DNA of 64,000 bases from Adiantum capillus-veneris (GCA_014529385.2 CM043970.1:65552496-65616495); one strand, 5' to 3'. Shown: positions 36,974-49,089, counted from the first letter of the stretch. Notes: generated by a model from the letters alone, not told the origin. Made by a program: numbers and translations.

Positions 36974-37958
36974 TGTAATGGAAAAGGCCTATGAACTTTG
37001 AAAATAGCGAAACTAAGAGAATTAGAGTGAATATTTTTGTGAGACTACTTAGAGAATATAGATTCTCCCATCAAGAGAGACTTGGTATAATACAATCTTT
37101 GTGTTCCTTGTGACCTAGGTAATGCAATGAAGATGGAAAGCTTCATGCATCACAAGCATAACATAGTCTTTGTAGAAAGTATTAACCATCCCCGGTCTCA
37201 GTCCCAAGGCCTCAAACACCTTCAAAGGTGGAGAGAGCTAGTGGGGAATGAGGGTAGGGAAGAGGAAGAAGAAACATTCATAGGAGAAAGAAATAGTTCC
37301 TCACTTATCATCACTCTTCTTGCTTAGCATACATAATAGTATAGTAATGAAGATGGAGAATATGTGAAGCTTAAGCATTGGAGTATGGCTCTTGGTTGGA
37401 TTTGCATTCCATAGCCAAGAGTGGTGGTGTAGTCTCTCAACTTCTCTACAAGCTTGGGGAAGGAGATGGAGCTCTTGCACTTTGCACCTCCTTAAGCACC
37501 TTAGTCAGCAAGCACGACAAGCACCTCAAGCACCTTAGTTAGCAAGCATGACAGGCACCTTAAACACCTTAGTCAACAAGGATGACAAGCACCTCAAGCA
37601 CCTTAGTTAGCAAGCACGACAAGCACCTCAAGCACCTTAGTCAGCAAGCACCTCGAGCTTGGGTCGGGTTCCCACCTCAAGCATAGCCCTAGCTTGCCTA
37701 AGGGTCAAAGGACTTTTAACACTAACCTTTGGATGTCTTTATTGAAGGTAACCCTAAGGTCTTTCAAGCTCCATTAGCTAGCATTGCTCTTTGACAGATC
37801 ATCTCTCATTTGGGCCCATTAACTTTGGCCTCGTGTCGAGATAGATCCATAAGCACATGTCTATATTCTAACCCATGTTCCCCGTTATTCTTCCACATTA
37901 AATGATAATTGAATATGAGAAAATCAATTGGGTTAGTTAGATACTAGATTTTATGACA
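36974..37958 (-). repeat. Element K 3' LTR (985 bp, two deletions)
   Basis: Against the right LTR it lacks about 150 bp after TTAGAGAATATA (near 37068) and about 500 bp after TTTGCACCTC (near 37490). It contains a tandem array of about 34 bp (TTAGTCAGCAAGCACGACAAG...) at 37494-37660, roughly five copies. Confidence 0.88.
37494..37660. repeat. 34-bp tandem array in element K LTR
   Basis: Unit starts TTAGT(C/T)AGCAAGCA and ends CAAGCACC. About five imperfect copies; the right LTR has a shorter, different version at about 43980-44105. Confidence 0.8.
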
Positions 37959-37972
37959 TTAACTCTCTCTTG
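37959..37972 (-). other. Polypurine tract of element K
   Basis: On the minus strand TTTCAAGAGAGAGTTAA stands before TGTCATAAAATC. Confidence 0.8.
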
Positions 37973-38389
37973 AAATCAGTCATCCTCAACTATGAGGTAG
38001 AAGAGATGAATCCTTAGTCATTAGTCGATGTTTCTTAGCGGGTAGAGGATCCCTTTTTACCCTACAACATCATTCCAAGGTGGATGACTAATCCATTTGG
38101 TGCTTGGGAGACGTAGCTGTCGCAAGCATGTGTGCTCATTAGTCCATTTCATTCTCCCAAAGTAGAGTGAAAAAGTTTACTTGGTGTTTGAGAGACGTCG
38201 TCATCACAAACATGATTCTAAGCATGCATACTACTTAAATTTGTGCACAATAAAAAGAGAATTAGTCTTATAAGACAACATTGGTCACTTAAAAGAAACA
38301 TGTACATTTGCTTACTCTAATGTAGCATTGCAAGCATTGACAAGATTCATACTATCCTTAAGTTGTATTCCTTGCATCTATTTAGCATC

Positions 38390-38735
38390 TTCAAAAGGAT
38401 AATTTTTTAACTTAATAAGATACCGTCGGATAATCTTACCATGTCGTAGTACCTTGTCTTCATGCCGAAGGATAGCTTTGGGTTGTAGCACCTCTTCTTG
38501 GTCTTCGATTTTTGGAGGGTCTTCAATAATTGGTTGTAGGACTTAAGTAGGCTCGCATGAAAAGCATTGTGAGCCAATGGTTGGGCAGCTTGAGTTGATA
38601 AGCCATCTCATTGATTGGCTTCAAGATTTGACAAGGACCATAGTATCTTTTTGCTAGTTTAGCATAATACTTTTGATGGCCCGTAGGATTTTTGCCCGTC
38701 ATTTGCCTCAATCGAGCCTTGAGAAACTTAAGCAA
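38390..38735 (-). pseudogene. Element K integrase C-terminus and chromodomain
   Basis: Minus strand: KYYAKLAKRYYGPCQILKPI and YQLKLPNHW (38523-38735) are the usual C-terminal fold. In another frame, QPKAILRHEDKVLRHGK and YLIKLKNYPFEDAKWMQ (about 38390-38520) form a chromodomain-like end. At least one frameshift separates them. Confidence 0.8.
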
Positions 38736-39059
38736 GACCCAATCATTTTCTTTGAATGTTAAGGCCCTTCTGTGCTTGTCAACACCAACAACCTTTTACC
38801 TTTGTTGAGAGATGGATATAGGCTCCTCAATATTTTGAAAAGATTCTTGTAGCTCACGGCTATACTCGTCGGCAGCGAAGATCTTCCCATGTACTTTAAG
38901 TAGCAAGGGACTTTTAGGTCTTCCTTCTATGATTTCAAAAGGTGCTTTCCCATAGAAGTATGGACAAAATTATTGTACACATACTCTATAAGGGTAAGTA
39001 CTTCTCCCATTGTGACCGTTGATCTACTTCTGTAACATAAGTCTTTAGTAGATCAAGAA

Positions 39060-39657
39060 TTCTAAGATTGGCTGTCTCACTTTGGCCATCCGTTTGTGGG
39101 TGATAGGCCAACGAGAAATTTTTCCTTGTACCTAGATTTTCAAAGAGACCTTTCTAGAAATTACTGATCATTCTAGGATCTCTATCTGACACAATGGATG
39201 TTGGTAATCCATGGTGTTTGAAAATATGAGATATGAAGAGAGTTGCCATTTGGTGTGCCTGAATCATCTTTTTGACAGGAATAAAGTGTGCTTGCTTGCT
39301 AAACCTATCGACTATTGTCCATATTCCCGTATTCCCATGGATAGACTTAGGTAATCCAAAGATAGAATCCATGGATATACTCTCCCATGGTGAATTAGGG
39401 ATTGGCAATGGCTGCAGTAATCCAGGTTGCTTCCCTCTATCATACTTGGTCTTTTGGCATACCACACATTTTGAAAAATACTCTTGTATGTCTACTTTCA
39501 TGGTAGGCAAATAGAAGTACGTCTCTACTCTTTGAAGAGTAGGTTGAATGTCTTTATGCCCTGCACATGGAGGAGCATGGGATTCATACATAACTTTCTC
39601 ACGAAGGGAGTGGGTAACACATAGCCTATTGCCATGGAGAAGATAACCATCCTGCAA
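39060..39657 (-). pseudogene. Element K integrase core
   Basis: Zinc finger with H..H (ESHAPPCAGHKD) and CVVCQKTK, then SMDSIFGLP (first Asp) and VSDRDPRM (second Asp). After a stop near 39154 the Glu part reads YHPQTDGQSETAN in another frame at about 39085-39125. The element is disrupted but the triad codons are still present. Confidence 0.85.
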
Positions 39658-39751
39658 GATGAATGGTTCCTCTTTCTTCCCTCAGACAAGGGCTGACATT
39701 ATATCTTTAAAGTCAGGGCCAGTAGCATACTCATCTATCATAGAAGATAGA

Positions 39752-40398
39752 TCATTGTGAGCTGCTATAGACACCTATTGACGTTTGGTCGTCTCGTAAA
39801 AGTGCATTGGCCACTTGATTATGCTTACCAACAACGTGAGAAATATGAAAATAAATTTGCAAAAGAAAATTTGCCCACCTCATTTGTTTATCAAAAACTT
39901 TGGTTTGCGTCATGAAGTACTTGAGACTTTGGTGGTCCATTCGCAAAATGAATGGAGTCCCAAATAAATAATGTTTCCATGTGTCTAGAGCATGTAGAAC
40001 AGCTAAAAGCTCTTTTTCGTATATGCCCAAGACTCGTTCATCGGCATTGAGCCTTCGGCTCTCATATGCTATGGCATGCCCTTCTTGAAGCAAGACTGCT
40101 CTAAAGCAATCACCACAGGCATCACATTGGACCTCAAATGGATTTGAGAGATTCAGAAGCATAAAAACTAGTTGGAAGGTAAGCTTCTCTTTGAGTTTGT
40201 CAAAGAAGCATTTTTCTCCTTAGCAGTCCATAAGTACTTAACGTTCTTCTTTCTTAAGTCATGCAATGATCCTGCTATTTGAGAAACTTTTTCTAAGAAG
40301 CGTCTATAGTATGCACACATACCAATAAAGTTTCTTAGCTCATGTAGATTCCATAAATTAAGACATGCTTTTATTACCTCCAACTTTGATGGATCCAT
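39752..40398 (-). pseudogene. Element K RNase H and RT connection
   Basis: RT connection: MDPSKLEVIKACL, LRNFIGMCAYYRRF. RNase H: VQCDACGDCFRAVLLQ, YEKELLAVLHALDTW, RMDHQSLKYF, and VANALLRDD where VADALSR is usual, so the last acidic residue appears changed to Asn. Frames shift at about 40165. The upstream RT, including its catalytic box, is cut off at 40398 by the inverted fragment. Confidence 0.85.
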
Positions 40399-40796
40399 AT
40401 AGATGGATGCAAGGAACCTAGCTTACAATGCTAAACTAGAGTAAGTAAATGAAAATGCATTTTAAATGAACAATGTTTTTATCTTATAAGACTCATTCTC
40501 TTTCTTTTATTGTGCACAAAATTTAAGAAGTATGCATGCTTAGGATCGTGTTTGTGGTGACGACATCTCGCAAACACCAAGTAGAACTTGTCACTCTACT
40601 TTGGAAGTATGATATGGACTAAAGAGCAGACATGCTTGCGGGGCAGCTAAGTCTCCCACTCACCAAATGGATTAGTCATCCATTCTGGAATGATGTCGTA
40701 GGGTAAAAAGGGATCCTCTATGCGCTAAGAAACATGGACTAGGCTTTATCTTCTCTACCATAGTCGAGGACAATTATGATTTCAAGAGAGAGGTAA
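40399..40796 (+). repeat. Inverted 3' UTR of a K-family element
   Basis: ATGGATGCAAGGAACCTAGC onward is the reverse complement of the region at about 37959-38370 (and 47390-47820 in L). It ends in the polypurine tract TTCAAGAGAGAGGTAA at 40781-40796. Confidence 0.85.
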
Positions 40797-41582
40797 TGTC
40801 ATAATATATAATATCTAACTTTATCGAATGATTTGCTCATATTAAACTGATCATTTAATATGGGAAGATAAGAGGGGAACAAGAGTTAGGATATAGATAT
40901 GTGCTTCTAGACCTATCTTGATAGGGGACCAAAAGGAGAAATGGTTGCATAGGGGTCCAAAAGGAGACGGTCTACCCAATGAGCAATGTGTAATAAGTGC
41001 TTCTAGATTTACCTCAGCAAGGGACCAAGAGGAGAGGTGGTTACATTTCAATAGGGGTCCAAAAGGAGGTAGTCTATCAAAGAGCAACGTGCATCTAATG
41101 GAGCTTAAAAGACCTTAGGGTTATCTTCATTAAAGACCTCCAAAATTTTGTGTTAAAAAGTCCTTTGACCTTAGGCAAGCTAGGGCTAACCTTGAGGTGG
41201 GAATCCTACCCAAGCATGAGATGCTAAGATGCTTAAAGTGGTTGTGGGAACTTTGCCCAAATCTTGAGGTGGTTTTTATGTTTAAATGACTAAGGTTCTT
41301 GAAGTGTTCAATTCAAAGGTAAACTCTCAAGAGGCATAAAACATTTCCATGCTTGATTGACTAAGTTCTTGAAGTATTCAATTCAAACCAAATGACTTAA
41401 TAAGCATAAAAGAAACATGTTCAAATGATCCTTTACATGTGGCCCTCATGATGTGCTTGAATGCTATAGGATAGGTTTTAAAGGGGACCAATGAGAATTT
41501 AGATACATAAAAATAAATAATTAAGTTCTTTCTCTCAAAGAGGAAAAAGAGAACACATGTCCAAATGAAATAATTAAATAAT

Positions 41583-41620
<38 letters not shown>

Positions 41621-42371
41621 TAGAAAGGGAGGTGTGGACCTAGCATGAGAGGGGGGTATACTCTCCCACACACACACACATTCTCTCATTGTGTGGAATG
41701 CAAAGTGCAAGAGCTCCATCTCCTTCTCGAAGATTGTTGAGAAGTGGAGAGCCTACACCACACTCTTGGCTATGGAATGCAAATCCAACCAAGAGCCATG
41801 TTTCAATGCTTAAGCTTGCTATATTCTTCATCTTCATTACTATGCTATTATGCTATGCTAAGCAAGAAGAGTGATAATAAGTGAGGAACTAATTCTTTCT
41901 TCTATGAATGATTCTTTTTCCTCTTCCCTACCCTCATTCCCCGCTAGCTCTCTCCACCTTCGAAAGTGTTTGAGACCTTGGGACTGAGGCTTGGGATAGT
42001 TAATGATTTTTTCAAAGTTTATGTTATGCTCATGCTGCATGAAGCTTTCCATATTCATAGCATCACCAAGGTCACAAGAAACACAAAGATTGTATTGTAC
42101 CAAGTCTCTCTTGATGGGAGAATATATAATACAAACGCCTTTTGGAGGGGGGGCCAGCTCCAAGTAAATCCGGTCCTCAACTATTGTCATGTTCTCTAAT
42201 AATCTCTCTCTTGCAAAAGTATTGTTCATGCCAAGTTAATTAAGTACTATGTTCATATTGCTACCATGATTTAAGTTCACCCTATATGTTCTCAAAGTAA
42301 TCTCACAAAAATGCTCACTCTAATTCTCTTAATTCCGCTATCCTCAAAGTTCATACACCATTTCCATTGCA
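40797..42371 (+). repeat. Head-to-head LTR of the K family, plus orientation (1575 bp)
   Basis: Starts TGTCATAATAT after a polypurine tract and ends CCATTGCA (family end CCATTACA). It is opposite in orientation to the K LTRs. The end joins directly to K gag-leader sequence (ATTAACAAACATGGGGG) with no primer site, so the LTR terminus was joined into a K-type gag. A GA run lies at 41586-41614. Confidence 0.88.
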
Positions 42372-42871
42372 ATTAACAAACATGGGGGCATCATCATTAG
42401 CACCTTCGTGTGTAAAATCAAAGTTACCAATGTTCATTCTACTATCTTAGTTATTGTCATCCATGATAATTAAACTTAGGTATAAATTACTTTGTGCTTT
42501 GGTACCCTCAAAAAACTTAGTCGCTACTCTTCGTTACCTTTGAAAATTAGTTCTCAAGCAGCCACACCCATGGTTTAGACACTGTTGATTGCAAAGATTA
42601 GTGGAGAAGGTCTAACATGGCTCAGTTGATTATGGTTCCTGTTGAGCTTACTCATAGCTCAATAATAGTTAAGCCAAAGGCAAGCCCCGAGAGGCTCCAT
42701 TATTAAGACTATAGTTCCCAACGGTGTACCTTGAACTAAGTCCTTCTCAACAAAGATAATAGATCCCTGACCCACTTACCCTATTGCAATGAACATGCCC
42801 AATCTTTCATGGACAACTTAAGGACCTCTCTTCTTAAGCAAGAAAAGAGAAACCAATAGCTCTTACACCAA
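42372..42871 (-). pseudogene. Element K 5' leader and gag start
   Basis: Aligns with 54134-54636 of L: minus-strand gag start and leader, ending in the primer site. Gag beyond the first few dozen codons is lost at the inverted LTR junction. Confidence 0.75.
42859..42871 (-). other. Primer-binding site of element K
   Basis: Minus strand TTGGTGTAAGAGC after LTR end CCATTACA; a decayed version of the initiator-Met type TGGTATCAGAGC. Confidence 0.65.
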
Positions 42872-44409
42872 TGTAATGGAAAAGGCCTATGAACTTTGAG
42901 GATAGCAAAAATTAAGAGAATTAGAGTAAACATTTTGGTGAGACTACTTAGAGAACATAGAGGGTGAACTTAATTAGCGGTAGCAACATAACCATAGTAC
43001 TTAATTAGCTTGGCATGAACAATACTTTTGCAAGAGAGAGAGTTTAGAGAACTTGACAACAGTTGAGGACCGGATTTATTTAGAGCTAGTCCCCCCTCCA
43101 ATAGGCTTTTGTATTATAGATTCTCCCATCAAGAGAGACTTGGTACAATACAATCCTTGTGCTCCTTGTGACCTAGGTGATGCAATGAAGATTGAAATCT
43201 TCGTGCATCATGAGCATAACATAGTCTTTGTAGAAAGCATTAACCATCCCCAACCTCAGTCCCAAGGCCTCAAACACCTTCAAAGGTCAAGAGAGCTAGA
43301 GGGGAATGAGGGTAGGGAAGAGGAAGAAGAAACATTCATAGGAGAAAGAAATAGTTCCTCACTTATCGTCATTCTTCTTGCTTAGCATACATAATAGCAT
43401 AGTAATAAAGATGGAGAAGATGATAAGCTTAAGCATTGGAGTATGGCTCTTGGTTGGATTTGCATTCCATAGCCAAGAGTGTTGGTGTAGGCTCTCAACT
43501 TCTCTACAAGCTTGGAGAAGGAGATGGAGCTCTTGCACTTTGCACCTCACACAATGAGAGAGAGAGTTTGTGTGTGTGGGAGAGTATACTTTGCAAGCAA
43601 GCCCCCAGCTTCCTTGGTCGACCCCCTCTTCTAGCTCATGATGCAGCTCATTGGACCCTTCAAGCCTGACCAATCACATGCAGAGTGCATATCAAGCAAG
43701 CATGCTAGCCTGGGAACAAGTGTCCCCTTTTCCCCTTTGAAAGAGAGGACTTGATAAATGCATACACAATTAATTAACTAAATTATCATTGGACCCCTTG
43801 AGAGGCCAACAAATAGGCTTTAGGAACACCATGCAGTAACATGAAGAGGAACTTGACAAGTGTCCTAGTTGCTTTATTTAGACCAAGCTTGCCTTGCATG
43901 AGGGTGTGTGAGTTCTCTCTCTAGCTCCTACAATGAGGGCTCACCCCCCCTTGTGTAGGGATGTGCTTCTTTGAACACCTTAACCCCTCAAGCAGCTTAG
44001 TCATGGAGCACCTTAGCACCTTAGTCATTAAGCACCTCAAGCACCTTAGTCGCAAGCACGACAAGCACCTCAAGCACCTTAGTCAACAAGCACGACAAGC
44101 ATCTCGAGCTTGGGCCAGGTTCCCACCTCAAGCACAACCCTAGCTTGCCTAAGCTCAAAGAAATTTTAACACCAACCTTTGGAGGTCGTTAATGAAGCTA
44201 ACCCTAAGGTCTTTCAAGCTCCATTAGCTAGCATTGCTCTTTGACAGATCATCTCTCATTTGGGCCCATTAACTTTGGCCCTGTGTGGAGATAGAACCAT
44301 AAGCACATGTCTATATTCTAAACCTCGTTCCCGTTTATTCTCCCACATTAAATGATTAGTTTAATATGAGAGAATAAATTGGGATGGTTAGATATTAGAT
44401 TTTATGACA
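42872..44409 (-). repeat. Element K 5' LTR (1538 bp)
   Basis: TGTAATGGAAAAGGCC to TTTATGACA, flanked on the right by AGTTT and copia M codons. Confidence 0.92.
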
Positions 44410-44500
44410 AGTTTCTAAAGGATGGTTTAGTTAGGGCCACATGCAGGTTGCAGCTTTTGCATAGTGATGTTTGTAGGCCCATGCAAACTCCGACCTTGAG
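44410..44500 (+). pseudogene. Copia M integrase, short N-terminal remnant
   Basis: Resumes the frame broken by K: KFLKDGLVRATCRLQLLHSDVC includes the first catalytic Asp. It then jumps near 44480 straight to the RT linker (FNEAQNPKNW), so the rest of the integrase core is deleted. Confidence 0.85.
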
Positions 44501-44501
44501 G

Positions 44502-45776
44502 AACCTCTGTCTTTTAATGAAGCACAGAATCCAAAAAATTGGATGGCTGCCATGCAATCAGAATATGATGCACTTATAGAAAATGACAAGTGGACTTTAT
44601 GTGATTTGCCTCCTTGCAAAAAGGCCATTGGTATGAAGTGGGTATACAAGTTGAAACATAAGTTGGATGGTGAGATTGATCGCAATAAGGTTCGACTTGC
44701 TGCAAAAGGCTATGCACAACAAAAAGGCATAGATTATGAAGAGACTTTTACTCCCACTTGTCGTATGACAACTATGCGTTTTCTATGTGCATTGGCAACT
44801 CATTTTGGTTGGGATGTACATCAATTAGACATTGTTATCGCTTTCTTGAATGGTGAAATTTTTTAAGGAAGTTTATGTAACGCAGCCTCTCGGTTTTGAC
44901 AAGAAAGGACAAGAAGATAAAGTGTGTAGATGTAAGAAAGCTTTGTATGGGTTGAAGCAATCTCCTCATGCTTGGTATGAGAAAGATGACACTCATTTGG
45001 TAAAAGGAGGCTTTCGTAACAGTCCAACAAAAAGCACTTTTTATGTAAAGCGTGAGGGTGATGTACTTCTCATTGTTGTCATATATGTGGATGATTTGTT
45101 GATCACTGATCCAAATGAGGCACATATTGCTGAATTTAAGGCTAATGGATTTGAATGCTACTTTCAAGATGAAATATTTGGGGTTGTTGCATCATTACTT
45201 GGACATACAGTTTAAGTAGTGTGATGGTGGTATTTCCTTGTGTCAGACAAGTTACATAGAGACATTGCTATGTAAGTTTGGACTTGAGGATTGCAAACCT
45301 ATTGCCACTCCCATGGAAACCGGTTTAAAATTGAGTCTTCATGATGTTGGTGATCTTGTCGCTGTCACTCTTTACCAAACTGATGTTGGCTGCCTTATTT
45401 ATGTATGCAACACAAGGTCGGATATTCAATTTGCAGTCTCACAGGTCAGCAGATTCATGCATAGCACAGGGTCTAAGCATTGGCAAGCTATCAAGAGGAT
45501 TTTTCGCTACTTGAGTGGCACTTTACATCTTGGCTTGTTTTATCCCAAGGGGGGGATCATTGTCGCCAAATTTTACATGCTTTTTTGGACTCAGATTGGG
45601 CTGGTTGTTTTATCACACGAGTGTCCACAAGTGGTTTTTGTTTCATGCTCGACAGTTCATGCATACCATGGTTGAGCAAGAAGCAACCTACTATGGCCAC
45701 TTCTAGTTGTGAGGCTGAGTACAGGGCAATCTTCAAAGCCACAGTTGAGTGTGTATGGCTTATATGCCTTATGGAT
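44502..45776 (+). pseudogene. Copia M reverse transcriptase and RNase H (first part)
   Basis: RT: NWMAAMQSEYDALI, KWVYKLKHKLDGEI, YEETFTP, VHQLDIVIAFLNGE (first Asp). One extra T in the T6 run at 44859-44864 shifts the frame into KEVYVTQPLGF, KALYGLKQSPHAW and YVDDLLIT (catalytic pair, near 45088). Another shift near 45150 leads to HHYLDIQF and CQTSYIETLLCKFGLEDCK. RNase H begins LDSDWAGCF and SSCEAEYRAI and is interrupted by L at 45776. Confidence 0.9.
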
Positions 45777-47389
45777 TGTAATGGAAATGGCCTATGAACT
45801 TTGAGAGTAGTGGAATTAGGAAATTAGGTGCAGCACTTTTGAGAGATTACTTTGTGAGCATAGCTGGTGAACTTAATTGATGGTAGCAACATAAACATGG
45901 TACTTAGTTAACTTGGCATGAACAATACTTTTGCAAGAGAGAGAGTTTAGAGAACATGACAATAGTTGAGGACCGGATTCATATGGAGTCGGTCCCCCCT
46001 TCAATAGGCATTAGTATTATAGTTTCTCCCATCAAGAGAGACTTGGTACAATACAATCTTTGTGTTCCTTGTGACCTATGTGATGCAATGACGATGGAAA
46101 GATTCATGCATCACAATCATAACATAAACTTGTAGAAAGCATTAACTATCCCAAGCCTCAGTCCCAAGGCCTCAGACACCTTCGAAGGTGGAGAGAGCTA
46201 GCGGGGAATGAGGATAGGGAAGAGGAAGAAGAAACATTCAATAGGAGAAAGAAGTAGTTCCTCACTTATCATTACTCTTCTTGCTAGCATACATAATAGG
46301 ATAGTAATGGAGATGGAGAAGATGGCAAGCTTAAGCATTGAAGCATGGCTCTTGGTTGGATTTGCATTCCATAGCCAAGAGTGTTGGTGTAGGCTTTCAC
46401 TCTCACAAGCTTGGAGAAGGAGGTGGTGTTCCTCAACTTTCACCAAGTGAGAATGGCCTTCCAAATGAGTTGTGTATGGAGTATACCCCGCTAGCACCCC
46501 CCTTCCTTGCTTTGTGCGAAATTTGTTCATGTTGCAAGCTCATTGGACCCCTCTCCCCTTAGCCAATCACATGCCGCATGCAATCAAGCACATGGGTAGT
46601 CTTTTGACAAGTGTCCTCCTTACCCCTTAGAGAGAGAGCGCTTGAAAATATCTAGATATTTGTTAGATGGAAGTAGAAGCTCATTGGACCCCTCTTTAGC
46701 CCAACCAATAGCATTCAAGCACACCGTGTGGTTAAGCTTAGTGAGAGTCTGACATGTGTCCCATGTGCTCTTTTAGAATTCCCCTAACTTTGAGATTTTT
46801 ATGCATAGGAAGTTTCTGAAGCAACTTCCTCATTAAGTGTGTAGGTTCTCTTTTTGACTCAAGCATCTTACCCCCCATGCATAGGAAGCTTCCCAAGCAA
46901 CTTCCTCATTAAATGTGACAAGTACCTTAGTCATCAAGCATGACAAGCACCTTAGGTGGAGTTCCCACCTCAAGCACAACCCTAGCTTGTTTAAGTTTAG
47001 GTCGGGTTCCCACTTCAAGCACAGCCTAGCTTGCTTGAGTTTAGGTCGGGTTCCCACCTCAAGCACAACCCTAGCTTGCTTAAGTTTAGGTCGGGTTCCC
47101 ACCTCAAGCTCAACCCTAGCTTGCTTAAGGTCAAAGGACTTTTAACACTAAACATTGGAGTTCTTTAATGAAGCTAACCCTAAGGTCTTTTAAGCTTCAT
47201 TAGTTAACCTTGCTCTTTGATAGACCATCTCTCATTTGGGCCCCTTTACCATTGGCCTACATGTTGAGATAGATCCGTAAGCACATGTCTATATTCTAAC
47301 CCTTGTTCCCATTTATTATCTCATATTAAATGATCAATTTAATATGAGAAAATTATTTGGGTTGGTTAGATATTAGATATTAGATGACA
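45777..47389 (-). repeat. Element L 3' LTR (1613 bp)
   Basis: TGTAATGGAAATGGCC to AGATGACA. Identical in long stretches to 54637-56115, but with three more copies of a 45-bp unit. Confidence 0.93.
46955..47135. repeat. 45-bp tandem array, four copies, in element L 3' LTR
   Basis: Unit: GGTCGGGTTCCCACCTCAAG, then CACAACCCTAGCTTGCTTAAGTTTA-like. Copies are 45, 45 and 44 bp apart. The partner LTR (about 55815-55860) has one copy. Confidence 0.9.
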
Positions 47390-47403
47390 TTACCTCTCTC
47401 TTG
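47390..47403 (-). other. Polypurine tract of element L
   Basis: Minus strand TTCAAGAGAGAGGTAA before TGTCATCTAATATC. Confidence 0.8.
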
Positions 47404-47829
47404 AAATCATAGTCGTCCTTGACTATGAGGTAAAAGAGATAAAGTCATAGTCATTAGTCAATTTGTCTTAGCGGGTAGAGGATCCCTTTTTACCTTACGA
47501 CATCATGCCAAGATGGATGACTAATCCATTTGGTGCTTGGGAGACATAGCTGCCACAAGCATGTCTACTCTTTAGTCCATTTCATCCTCCCAAGTAGAGT
47601 GACAAATTCTACATGGTGTTTGAGAGACGTCGTCATCCCAAACATGATTTTAAGCATGCATACTTCTTAAATTTGTGCACAATAAAAAGAGAACTAGTCT
47701 TATAAGACAAAAACATTTTTCATTTAAAATGCATTTTCATATGCTTACTGTAGTGCAACATTGTAAGCATTCACAAGGTTTATATTATCCTTAAGCTAGG
47801 TTCCTTGCATCCATTTAGCATCTTAAAAA

Positions 47830-48240
47830 GGATAATTTTGTAACTTAATAAGATATCGTCAGATAATCTTACCGTTTCTTAATACCTTGTCTTCATGTCA
47901 TAGGATGGACTTAGATTGAAGTACTTCTTCTTGATCTTTGATTTTTGGAGGGTCTGCAACAACTTTTGCTTCTTTTGATGGCGCTCCTTTGTAAGGCTTA
48001 CGTAGGCTCTCATGGAAAACATGGTGCATGAGCCAATGGTTGGGCAACTTTAATTGATAAGCTATCTCCTTGATTAGATTAAGAATTTAAAAAGGACCAT
48101 AATATCTTTTTGCTAGTTTAGCATCATATCCTTGGTGGTCCATAGGACTCTTGCCCGTAGTATGCCTCTGATGAGCCTTGAGGAACTTTAGCAAGACCCA
48201 TCATTTTCCTTAAAGGCTAAGACTCTTCTGTGCTTATTAG
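47830..48240 (-). pseudogene. Element L chromodomain and integrase C-terminus
   Basis: Minus-strand codons match those of K at 38390-38735 (YPFEDAKWMQ-type end, KRYYGPF-type C-terminus), with many substitutions and shifts. Confidence 0.7.
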
Positions 48241-48559
48241 CAACAACCGTTTTTCCCTTTCCTGTGAGATGGATATAGCCCCTTTAATCTTTGGAAAAAG
48301 ATTCTTGTAGGTCTCGGCTATATTTATCAACAGCGAAGATCTTCCCATGTACTTTAAGTAGTAAGGGACTTTTGGATCTTCCTTCTTTAACCTCAAAAGG
48401 TACTTTCCCCATACAAGTATGTACAATATCATTGTACGCATACTCTATAAGAGGTAGGTACTTCTATCTTGAGAACATTGATCTACTTCCATGACGTAGG
48501 CTTTTAGTAGATCAAGAATCATTAGATTAGTTATTTCACTTTGGTCATCCGCTTGTGGA

Positions 48560-48900
48560 TGATAGGCCAAAAGAGAAATTTAATCTACTTCCTAGATTCT
48601 CAAAGAGACCCTTCTAGAAATTACTGGTCATTCTAAGATCTTTGTCCGACACTAAGGGTGTTGGAAATCCATGATGCTGGAAAATTTGAGATCTGAAGAG
48701 GGTTACCATTTGATGTGCCTCAAATAGTCTTTTTGACAGGCATAGACTGTGTTTTCTTGTTAAGCTTGTCGACTGAAACAATCCAAGTTGCTTCCCTCGA
48801 TCAAATTTCAACTTTTGGTATACCATGCATTTTGAAACATACTCTTGTATGTTTATTTTTCATGGTAGACCAACAGAAATACATTTCTACTCCTTGAAGA
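48560..48900 (-). pseudogene. Element L integrase, internally deleted
   Basis: VYQKLKFDRGKQLGLFQ joins directly to LFEAHQMVTLFRSQIFQHHG and LVSDKDLRM. Against K about 45 codons are missing, including the first catalytic Asp. Confidence 0.85.
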
Positions 48901-49089
48901 GTAGATTATGGATTTTCTCTTTGCCCCACATAAGGAGATGTATGGGATTCATACATGAAGTTCTTATTGAATGGGTGATTAACACATAGCCTATTGCCAT
49001 TTGGAAGACAACCATCCTTCAAGGTGAATGGTTCTTGTTACTTCCCTATTGCAAAGGCTGTAATTACGTACTTAAAGTCTCGGTCAGTA

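Larger units (their letters stand above)
36974..44409 (-). mobile_element. Element K: Ty3/gypsy with chromodomain, interrupted by a head-to-head fragment
   Basis: Left LTR (36974-37958) and right LTR (42872-44409) flank minus-strand internal DNA: chromodomain, integrase, RNase H and the RT end at 37959-40398, and gag leader at 42372-42871. Between them lies a plus-strand piece of the same family (40399-42371): 3' UTR, polypurine tract and a full LTR. RT core, protease and most of gag are missing. Ends TGTAATGG and ATGACA, with exact AGTTT duplication. Confidence 0.92.
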
